Below are positions 54,811 to 64,000 of a stretch of 64,000 nucleotides of DNA, piece after piece; within the stretch, counting starts at the first letter, position 1; each line of letters opens with the position of its first letter. Made by a program: the position numbers and the translations under genes. Origin of the DNA: Mesodorylaimus sp. YZB2_4 (lineage: Eukaryota > Nematoda > Enoplea > Dorylaimida > Dorylaimidae); the NCBI GenBank assembly GCA_030248295.1, contig JASANH010000626.1, forward strand, positions 2,294,001-2,358,000, written 5' to 3'. Below the pieces are notes generated by a model. That model did no database searches and was not told where the DNA came from. It saw only the letters and a program-made list of their open reading frames with translations.

Positions 54811-54880
54811 GTGGCCTGCGTGGAGAGTTTTTGAGTCCATCCGCTCCCCGCGGTATCCTCCAATGACCTATTCCGCCTGC
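54811..54880 (+). repeat. Fragment shared with the 552-bp unit at 21.1 kb
   Basis: GGCCTGCGTGGAGAGTTTTT then GAGTCCATCCGCTCCCCGCG and GTATC matches ACCTGCCTGGAGGGTTTTTG then AGTCCATCCGCTCCCCGCGG at 21331-21370. The text after it (CTATTCC.CCT.CTAT) is also similar. About 40 bp in the centre are identical, so a related element has left a fragment here. Confidence 0.75.
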
Positions 54881-55721
54881 TATATGCATGTATAAGTATC
54901 CCCATAAAACCTGAAGCATCTTTTATTCTGTGCGGAAAAAATGACAAATAATGGATCATCGATGCCAACTAATCACATAATCCACAGTATAACAAGGCAT
55001 CTCGCCTCCCGTACCATAGTTTGTATTTCTCAGTGTTGGAGATAATGCTGTGTAATACGCTCTATCTTGTACAAGAGTGCCCCACAAAAAAAAACAGTAG
55101 ATTGCTACTAGCATTCAACCGCCAGTTCAAAATCAGGCCCCACCCACAAAACCCCAAGCGTATTCGTAGCCCTATCTCAATTTACCTGATAACAGATTAA
55201 CAACCGTCGCAACTTTCAAATGCAAGTCGATCGCAAATGCACATCAGACCGAAAAAAAACCTTCAATACAGGTAATTGTTACTCTGCAGAAGCCCACTTG
55301 CGCGGACTAATCGAAAGCAAGCGGATCGAACCCTTTTTGACTCTTGTTCGATCTAGAGCTGTCAATCAAAGCGCACTTATTTCATAAACTCTTTTTAGCC
55401 ATCTTATGCAGAAGGTCTCAAACGACCTGTAAATTTTGCAGGCTGTAGCCAGCATAATGCATGCCAACGCATTAAGATCAGTCAGGACAGTGATAAGAGC
55501 GGATGATCGATGTTCGCACCGTTTGCCAACTGTATATGAGTCTATAAAACGCATGTTGGCATTCTATGCAATATCCCATCTTACTCATTGAAGCTGGTAT
55601 CTCTATACAGTACAGTGTACTAATAACCAGTGCTTGAACCCGTGACTTCAGAGTCGGTCATACGAAAAAAGCTGTCTTGAGGATCCTCATTTTCAACATC
55701 GACAAATCGGCCTTTGCAAAA
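54881..55721. other. Gene-free stretch
   Basis: Nothing recognised. Confidence 0.35.
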
Positions 55722-57005
55722 ATGAATTGCAGCCATCTTCCCGACAAAATCAAGATGCAAGTATTTTGCAAAAATATCGTTACGTGATTTGGTTCGCATT
55801 GGTCGAGTTAGCAAAGAATTTCGCAAAATTTCCGAGATGGCCGTAGCTGAATCGAAAAACTCGAAATTAACTGATGAAGCGCTCAAAAATGCGCCGATCG
55901 AGTCGATTTCGAAAATACTAGAATTATGCGCCGGAAATGTCGAAAAGATCGAATTTATACCATTCGACGAGTAAGAGGGCATTGTCACGATGGACGCAAT
56001 TGTTCGCAATACCTACTTGAAAGTAGTCAGCTTCGGAATAAAACATCATTGCTTCCGTTTTCCGTCGAAGTATTTCGGAATGGTTTTAAAAAAGTGCCCG
56101 AATTTCCAGGAAATCGAATGGCACGAAGTTGTTGATGAAGACGGATTGAGTAAAATCGATAAAACCTGCAGCAAGTTGCGTAAGCTGACTGTCGACGTGG
56201 CTTCTCAAAAATTTGATCGATCTATCGGTCTGTACGTTCCCAGTTTGAAAGAGATCCTTGTCGACGCCCTGGGATGACGAACCTCGGCTATCTCAACAAC
56301 AGCTGGAAGAAATGTTTGGACTTGTCGAAACTCGAATCAGCCATTTTCGTTCTGGTCAAGTTGGGATGCTCGATCGTTTCAGTCAACAACTTTTGGCGCC
56401 TGACCTCGTTGCGATCGCTATTCCTGCATGCAGCACAGTCAACGACAGATTTTTGATGAAGGCCGCGAAAACGTTAGTTGATGTAGAAAACTTGGATGTG
56501 GGTTGCGAAAACGAAGCTTTCGTTACCTATCGCGGAGTCGTTGCCCAAACTCGACTTGCGCATTCTTCGCTTACTCGATGGCAGCCAAGACATCGACGAC
56601 GGAATGAGTCGTGCAGCTGAGGCTGGCCGTTTGAAGCGAATCGATATCAGTGAAACGGTGTCATCGGCTACTCTGATCAGACTGGTTCACACGTGGTCTA
56701 ATTTAGAATCGATCATTGCCTGGGATATGGTCGATGTCAATTCAATTGAGACGGCCGCACAGTAAAGACGGCCGTATGCAATCGTTGAAGGGATTTCGAC
56801 AAAAAGAAATTCGCGTCGGCCTTCTGGGAATGCTGTATCGTCCAGGTCTCTACGAAATTTGTTGTTCGGACAAGGTGGCAAAGGGCGGCCGGAAAGCTCG
56901 TTGTCGATGGCCGCCTGATCTGGATCAACCCGTTGGCAATCCGCAATGGCGTCGATGATACGGACGAAGAAGATGACGGAGACGAGCCGCTAATGCTTGG
57001 CTGGT
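55722..57005 (+). pseudogene. Intronless, multiply broken F-box/LRR-like gene
   Basis: An F-box reads CSHLPDKIKMQ and then, after a one-base frameshift near 55755, FAKISLRDLVRIGRVSKEFR. The chain continues as LRR-like text (KNAPIESISKILELCAGNVE), meets an in-frame TAA at 55972, resumes in the same frame (YLKVVSFGIKHHCFRF...), and shifts frame near 56275, 56460 and 56520. It ends in an acidic tail (DDTDEEDDGDEPLMLGW) with the last shift near 56760. No introns interrupt 1.3 kb, unlike the neighbours. This fits a retrocopy or a decaying member of an F-box family. F-box proteins recruit substrates to SCF ubiquitin ligases; this copy cannot. Confidence 0.7.
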
Positions 57006-58649
57006 GAAAAAAAGAGGATTCAAACCAAGCGCTGCCAGAAATGAATGACAAAGTGAGTGAAATGATACTAATATTGTTTTTTATAGTGACTTGTCCTCAA
57101 ACACAATTTCTGTCGCAAGAATTTCATACTTTATTATATAGCACTAGTACTAGATGAATCCGTTTTTTTGCTAAATTATCAGTCAGGCTTATGCCTTACG
57201 TTGGGGAAAGTTTTATCAGCAAGTTTACACCAATGAATGCATCTATAAATAGTAAAATGCGTATGATCATATTGGTGGCAGTCAGACAGAATATTTCGAG
57301 TTGTAAGGAGTTCATAATTAGGACAACCTTTTGCAAATAATTCTTGCCAACATTCTAGAATCCAAGTACTTATGGCCAAGCGAATTGGGCCTTATTCTAT
57401 GCATCCCTTCCTCGAGGCCCAAGGAGTAGCGGGAAGATCTATAATTCCTACCATGAATCTATGATTCCTACTCGCCAACAGACAGTGACGGCACCTTCGC
57501 TAGCTAGTTTTGCTCGTACATGAAAGGTCATAATTAAGTTTCCGGCATGTTGAGGAGCTTAGATCGAACATGCCTCCCGAACGAGTCCGCCCAACGGGAG
57601 CGTAAATGTTGACCTTAGCTCTATAATAAATTTCTACCTGCCGCCATCGTGCGAGTGAGGATAGCCTCCAGCCCGCATCGAGCTTGCTTCCTGGTCGAAA
57701 CGGGCTACGTCTTACGAAGGGTCCATAGGTTCCATTTTTCCGCTTTCATCAATCGATTAGAAGCGAACTGGGGGCGGACACTAGCTCAAATAACCCAAAC
57801 GATGACGAGCTCCCCTCTGAACCGTCATTTCCTAACTAAAAACCAATATTCATCTGGTGCACTGACTATTGAAGCCGAGATATCTAATGCTTTGCACGAG
57901 AATCGGGTCATCAGTGGTCCAAGTGCTGGTTAGGTTTCCTCTTGCGCTTGAAACTCATACCCGTGTCAGTTTGCTTATATGGACTCATTGGCCTCGCCAA
58001 GCCGTCGCCTATCGACGAAAGCCCAGCAATGCATTATTTGTCGACAATAGGCGGTCTAGTGAAAAAGCAGAGGAAAAGGGCTTTCGACTACGGACAGCCT
58101 TGTGCAAGTTTAAAGGCGGCACGAGGGCGGTGGCTTCAAGAAAGTGCTTATCGTTAGTTCGACTCATTGGCTCGCAGGCTGGCTTGGCTAGAACTGAACT
58201 CGTTTCGCTTTTTTCGTCCCCCGTCATCGACTATGACGTCATTGTGATTACTGAGCGACGTACTTGCTTGCCCGTTTGAAGAGAAGGCTTATTTCCAGGC
58301 AAACTCCCAACGCTCATAAGCTAGTGTTTTTCGATTCGGTGATATATTATCCTTCGGACGGATCTAGATCGCGTCCAGATCGCGTCTCCCTCGTTCCGCT
58401 TGCTCTGTTTCTCGGGTGGTAGCCAGTTGGATGCTTGGTTGAGGCTTGCTTTACCATCTTACGCAACTCTGGTGCTGCGCCCGTTAGCCCGTATGGTCGC
58501 TAGGAAACGTAGACAATCCAAGGGGAGTAGATTTTTTCGCTAAGCATCACCCCTCTAAACTAATTACGCGTTCGACGCGGTCACTGATCAGCCTATTTCA
58601 CGCTGCCAGTCTGTTCGGTGGCCAGTAAAGGGCTCGAAGCAAAATAAGC
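57006..58649. other. Upstream region of the alpha-arrestin gene
   Basis: No supported gene. The stretch at 57.5-58.6 kb is richer in CG dinucleotides than the surroundings and includes a short direct repeat GATCTAGATCGCGTCCAGAT then CGCGTC, as a promoter region might. No TATA box is evident. Confidence 0.35.
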
Positions 58650-61564
58650 ATGAAAATCGAACGTTTCGATGTCCTTTTCGATCAAGAGGACGATCCTGAA
58701 TCGCCCGTTTATTTCGCTGGGGAAGAATTAAGTGGACGAATTATTCTTGTTTTGAAAGAAGAAATGAAAGTCAATGAAATTTTGTTGGAATTCAAAGGTG
58801 GCGCTAGAACGTATTGGACAAAGCATTCGGGGAAATCTCGTCGACATTTTCGACAATCCGAACCATATTTCTGCGAGCAGTTCAACACAAGATACACTCA
58901 CGCTTACGGCAAAAACCACGAACGACTTTTGCCAGCTGGAACTCACGAGATTCCATTTTCCTTCAAATTAGCGAAAAATCTCCCATCTTCTTTTGAAGGA
59001 GAATATGGATTTGTGAGGTAAGGGGTCAGCACTCACACAAAATAACTGTGTTTATGAAAGGTAATGAGTGGACATTAGGGTACTTTCTACCAGCAACGAT
59101 CCAGTATTCTGCATTGATTAAATCATGTCAAAATGCAGGAATACAAGTTTTGATTATTTTGCTTGTTCGAAAGTTCGACCTGGGTCCTGCCTAAGTAAGG
59201 CGGATTTTTCTTTGATAGTGACGAAGGAAAGCTTTTGAAGATGACGTTTATGATTAATCATACTGTTTTCTTTGGCAGAACTCCCTCGCCCCTCTTGACG
59301 TCATAAGTTTCTTTAAACGAATCCCAATTTTCTATGCGTACATCTCCCTAGAAAAGTTCTCTGTAACATATTTCTTGAGTTATTTCGCACGTCCAAGACA
59401 GCTCTTCGGAGTTTTCAAACTGCGCCTTTGAACTCATTGATTTTAAACTAAAATGCTTTCGCGGCACCTTGCTTTTATGATAAATTTTACGCAGCTGACT
59501 TTTTGTCATGCGGGCTGACGTGAGTGCGTTTTGAAATAAGTATACCCCGTACTTGTAGCCACTAGATGCATCATGCATCAAAACTATGTAAACGCATCCT
59601 CGGTAATGAGGCAGCAGGCCCTTAGATCTTCTGTGTTTTCCCCTTGCTGATGTTGTCGAGGTCATCACTGTGCTTCCTGATTTTTAACCATGATGTTGTT
59701 TCTCGTTATCCTGTTTTGAGCTGGCAGGCAGTGTGTGGTTTGTCATCATTTAGGTCGAATAACATCAGAATCAGAATCCATGACGTAGATTGCTTATACA
59801 AACGTGCTCCTTGTGATTAACGTAGACTTCGAATCGAAAGCTTCATTTAAGAATTGGTTTTCTGAAAAATAAATATCGAATAACGTTATCTCTATGCACT
59901 GCTTGGAAAGCTAGGTTTTCCATCGTCTCCTCGCGAGTATATATGTATTAGCCAGCGAAAATCGTCCTTTAGCATCAGGCGTCTGGTTGGCTGGTTTAAG
60001 CAGGCACTACCGCGCCTGCTGATGCTTTCAGGAAGACGGAGAGAAGCTCTAGGTTCTTCCTATATGTACGCGACTAATAGGCGCAATGACGCAAATGGCG
60101 CTGTTTGAACTCAAGTGATTGACGAAATAAAAATAGGGCGTAGAAAAATGGTCCCCTAGTGTTCAGGAAAGACAATGCATTTTTTCTCATCCGTTTCTCT
60201 TCTCTTTTTATATGAGCCCAAGCGTGTTCTATCAGCTGTTCCTGTCTGGCGATTATCCAATTGACGAATTTCAACAAGGGTCATAATTTTCTACCACAAC
60301 GTTTTTGTCAGATGTTATTGCTCTTACGGCATTTGTAGAAGGAATTTGGGAATGAGAGAGGGTATTGCTAGTAATTTTTCAAAGCATTCTGGCAGCAGCG
60401 CTCTTTGGTTAGGGGGTTTTGGAACCAACCTATGCTCGAGCGGATTTTAGTCCGTGTAGCAGGAATATCACGATTAAAAAAAACAATTCTTCTAGAATTT
60501 CACTTGCTAGAAGCAGGTTGGCCGCCGCCGCCGCCCCCCCCCCCCCCACTTTACTGCCTTGCATGATCCATGAAATTCTAAGGCATTGGGAAAACTAATT
60601 CCGCTTCCACTTAGACTGGAAACTGGCTGAGCCTGGTGGAGGTGAAACCAATCATGGGGAAACATGTCTGTATATCATTGCGAGAATGAGTCAATACACT
60701 CGGGATGTCCTTTTTAGGTACACGTGCAAAAGCACATTAGAACGACCGTGGGATCACGATATCATCTGCAAACGTGCTTATAGCGTTGTTGGACTGGAAG
60801 ACCTGAACGCGGATGCCAAAGCAGCAGAACCGATCAATTTAGCAGAAACTGACTTCAATGTGCAACATTGCTTCCGCCGCGTGGGAACTATCGGACTGCG
60901 GTTATCTTTGGCCAAAACTGGATACGCGCCAGGCGAGCGTCTTGTTATTGACGCCGAAGTGAAAAATGACAGCCGTAAGACTCTGAATCGTTCTACTCTT
61001 TATTTTAAACAACGCATCCGATACATGGCCAAAGACTTTCATAATCAAGAACACGTTAAGGAGGTGTGTCGCACATTGGCTACACGCAAAGTGGACCGCA
61101 ATGCTATCCCACCGGGTGGTTCCGATCATTGGCAGTGCTCCGACTTTGTGGTGGAGGCGGTGGCTCCGAAACTGATTAGATGTACCATTATCGACATAAA
61201 TTACAGCGTTGACTTGGAGGTAGACCCTGGCGTAGTGCTGTCAGTGCCCATTCTAGTCGGCACCATTCCTATCGCCCCCAAAAACTGCTCAGAAGAAGAA
61301 AAGAAAACGACGGAAGGATCTTCATTGGCAGTTGATACCATCGAGGTGAACACGGAAGACAAGTCGAGTAGCGCGTCTACTTCTCCTAAAACGCGCCTTA
61401 GATTGACAAGTTCAGTTCCAAAGAAAATGTACCCCACTGTGCCGCTACCGATTTTCGAAAAGTGCCGCTTTAGCGAAGTTGATATTCAAGACGAGAAGGA
61501 GAATGTTCAATATGGGAAAAGGAAATTTACTCCAAAATATCCTTGTTATCATATTGAGCCTTAG
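58650..61564 (+). CDS. Arrestin-domain-containing protein (alpha-arrestin)
   Basis: Exons 58650-59017 and 60718-61564 join in phase 2 (GAG|GTAAGG, ttttag acceptor) to give 404 aa. The N-terminal arrestin fold is clear: FDVLFDQEDDPESPVYFAGE, GRIILVL, LLPAGTHEIPFSFKLAKNLP, SSFEGEYGFVRY. The second fold follows: FRRVGTIGLRLSLAKTGYAP then GERLVIDAEVKN, and LIRCTIIDINYSVDLEVDPG. The tail has Ser/Thr-rich text and ends CYHIEP. Alpha-arrestins are adaptors that link membrane receptors or transporters to ubiquitin ligases, usually through PPxY motifs. I see no PPxY here, which may limit ligase binding. The 1.7-kb intron contains no recognised gene. The start is the first ATG after an in-frame stop region. 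Confidence 0.92.
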
Positions 61565-63749
61565 CAGTCCAGAGCTTATCATTTCGATGCCAGTCTCTGT
61601 ACACATATTTCGCATATGAATTATATTTGCTTGTGATAGGCACTTGCAGGAACTGATCACCTGTACTTATCGTACAATATTTTTGAGTATTAATGTGAAT
61701 ACGCTGTTCATGCAGTGTTTGTGCGATATGATTCTTCCGTTAGCCGTGAACTTCAACTGAACCGACTCTACTAGAAAACATGACGATGAAGCTGTACTAT
61801 GAACATTTATTGAAGGTACTGTAGTTACAGAACGATACTTCAGCTGGCCATCACGTCTACGAGAATACCCAATTTGTATTAGGTACTTGGTACGATACTG
61901 TGCACCATGACAGAAAACTTAAATGCGATGGCTATTGCGCTCTTACGTGTATGTGCATACTCGTACAGAAAAAAACAGAAGGAGCCTTTTTCATAATACA
62001 AAGACACTTGCAAACCCTTATAACCGCGGTTTTGCAGACTTATATCAAAAGAAAACAGCAAATCTAAAATTTGGCGAGTCACCTCATAAACCTCATGAAA
62101 TTTTTCTCTAAACTGTTGTACAAAAGGCTATTACAGAATAATTGAAGTGGATCGCCGCATTGACAATGGTTGATGAAACTTAAAAGCTTACGCTTGGGAA
62201 TTTCGGCAGATAATCCTCGACTGATACAGCTTGTAATTGCACAAACCGAGCACATTATCGGTGTGCCAAGCGCCATGACTTACAACCATGCAGAATCGAG
62301 GCGAAACGAAGAGCACCTCAAGTACAGAAACAGGGCATTGCGTGACCAAACCGAAAATAATAGGTCCAACAAGCGAATGAAACAGAAACAATTGATTGTT
62401 GCAAAAGCGTGAGTCTCTCCTCAAGCCTGAGTGTTTGTAAGTCGTCCTGCTGGTTCGACGCTGGAGTTTGGTCACCAATGGATGGTTTCCTTAATCCTCA
62501 GAAGTCCGTCACGAAACCGAGATACAATATTGCTTGTTAAAGTTGGTTAACTAGATCAGCTTATTTATATGTTATGCACAGCATCATTTTTTCATCCAAA
62601 TGAGCTGCTCTAAAGAGGCGGATACCGGCTCGCACTGGATGCCAGCAGGTGGTAGTTTTTTCAGTGTCAGGTAATGTACATTTGAAAGGTCTGCGAAAAC
62701 TCACCTCTTCCATGTTTCAACTCTGCTTTTTAAGTTTGTCATAAAATTTTATGCCATAGCGAGCCACACAATGTGGATTCGTCAAATGCTCATGCGTGAA
62801 GGTACAGTACAGAGTTCTGGGATGAGTTCACGGGTGCTGGGTGGCTGGACTAGTTCCTAGAAAGCGGAAACGCACTATGGATGCCTGACAGCAATGTCGA
62901 GCTTGCAGTGGATTTAGTCATTGAAGTCTTGCTGCATTTGTTTGATGTTTGCCTAGTAAGTGATGTGCTTAAACATCAAGATTTCGCCTCGGTTTGAAGC
63001 TAACGGTGATCCGGCAGCTGAGCAGTCTGACGCAGAGCTGGTTGTGGGTTTGAGAGCGCTAAGATTAGGTCCACGGATCTTTCTGCTAAATGTTTCCCGG
63101 ACAATGCCACTAAGAGGTTAAATTCACAATTAGCTCCGCGCAGTGAAATAGCAAAATGCGCATTACTTTTATAGAAACAATGGAAATGCCCGCGTTCTGG
63201 TCTTTTTCCGACTTATGTATGTCTCTTGGGGGAGCCATTGTTCGGACTCACTGTTAATCAGATAATATGCATAGGTGCTTAGCGGCTCAGGCTATAGAAG
63301 TTAAAAAATTTGTCATGGATTGTGACTCGCAGTCCGACTTTTCTCATCCACCGCACTGCTATTGTCGAGTAGACTGATCAGCACGATTGGACTGTCACTG
63401 CGGGCTGACCTACTCTTCTGGAACCCCAATGTCCTTAGGGAAAGCAGTTTTGTGGAGAACAGCGCCATATTATTATTCTTGTCACTGGCACCTAGTCTTA
63501 TAGTCGACTCGAGATCTCAGTTTAGTCTATGGCGCCAGACGAGCATAGGCATAACTATGACGAGGTACTGAAAGCGAATCGATAGTGCAACTATCACAAA
63601 CAAACACGTAAAAAAGAAACAGATTCCGCAGACCGACTGCGTGATCTCCTTGTCAGGAAGACTCAAGTGGAAATGGTAGACAGGCACAATTAGCATAGTA
63701 CGCATATCTAGTTAGTACATACCATCCCCCTTCCACTACATCGGACTGC
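61565..63749. other. Gene-free stretch downstream of the alpha-arrestin
   Basis: Several open frames of 60-96 codons occur on both strands without domain or splice support. Nothing recognised. Confidence 0.35.
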
Positions 63750-64000
63750 ATGATTGTGGCGGGGCGAAATGTGGCTGGGCTAAAATTTGCAGGGCACAAT
63801 GAGGATGGGGGGCTACTTCTTTGAAAATGGCACTTTACTCTTCACAATGCTGCATGCATACTTTGCAGTAGCTGATGAAAATGAGTTATCTGCTACAATC
63901 AGTGAATTATAGGTTTGCGGAAAAGTCGCCCCCCCCCCCCCCACAATTCGCCCCCCCACAACTCGCCCCCGAGCAACTCGCCCCCCATGTGGCCGGTGAC
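63750..64000. repeat. G/C-run-bearing repeat, cut by the window edge
   Basis: At the left, TGGCGGGGCGAAATGTGGCT then GGGCTAAAATTTGCAGGGC recurs about every 17 bp. At the right, TCGCCCCCCC(C)ACAATTCG, CCCCCCCACAACTCGCCCCC and GAGCAACTCGCCCCCC repeat a similar core in the opposite sense. Short GGGGCGA-type motifs in inverted array suggest the ends of a DNA element that runs up to or past the edge. The C-runs could form G-quadruplexes on the minus strand. Confidence 0.5.

Noticed and set aside
59348..59668. Minus-strand 106-codon frame inside the alpha-arrestin intron
   Set aside because: No recognisable domain and no exon structure. Length is within chance expectation for this base composition.

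Overview
This window is nuclear DNA of an invertebrate animal. Every recognisable gene is built from exons joined at GT-AG (once probably GC-AG) splice sites, and many introns are only about 50-70 nt. The content is metazoan: an invertebrate gustatory-type receptor, DEG/ENaC channels, an alpha-arrestin, a secreted serpin, and a PAN/apple plus thrombospondin-1 protein. The chemoreceptor and the channel cluster fit an arthropod or another ecdysozoan. I cannot name the lineage from sequence alone.

Layout. 1-5.6 kb is repeat-rich and gene-poor: a 360-bp inverted-repeat element, a tRNA-derived SINE and dispersed repeats. 5.7-7.2 kb holds a two-exon secreted serpin (minus) with a SINE in its intron. 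9.9-14.3 kb is an eight-exon secreted protein (minus) that joins a silk-like Pro/Gly repeat region to three PAN-like domains, a TSP1 domain and a Cys-rich tail. 15.5-29.7 kb is a tandem minus-strand DEG/ENaC cluster: an intact 566-aa gene, a broken 3' remnant and an intact 493-aa gene. Between the remnant and the last gene lies a GC-rich mobile element of about 3.8 kb. It carries a 552-bp repeat unit, a long intact gag-like reading frame and two arrays of hairpins.

30.7-35.5 kb is transposon territory, with dispersed repeats, a SINE and an internally deleted BEL/Pao LTR element. 37-46.5 kb holds small genes: a Cys-rich-tail protein, a dihydroneopterin-aldolase-like enzyme, two candidate secreted peptide genes and a single-pass membrane protein. 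48.7-50.3 kb is the gustatory receptor. 50.8-54.8 kb is a decayed L1/Tx1-like LINE interrupted by Ty3/Gypsy fragments. 55.7-57.0 kb is an intronless, multiply broken F-box/LRR-like gene. 58.6-61.6 kb is a two-exon alpha-arrestin. The remainder shows no gene I can support.

The genes do not form one pathway. The notable groupings are the channel cluster and the secreted products (serpin, PAN/TSP1 protein, two peptide precursors). The most unusual feature is the 21.1-25.0 kb element. Three consecutive hairpins there have different but self-complementary arms around a nearly constant 16-nt loop. After the reading frame come four closely spaced hairpins, three of which share an ACTnTT(T) loop. I do not recognise the protein or the hairpin system.
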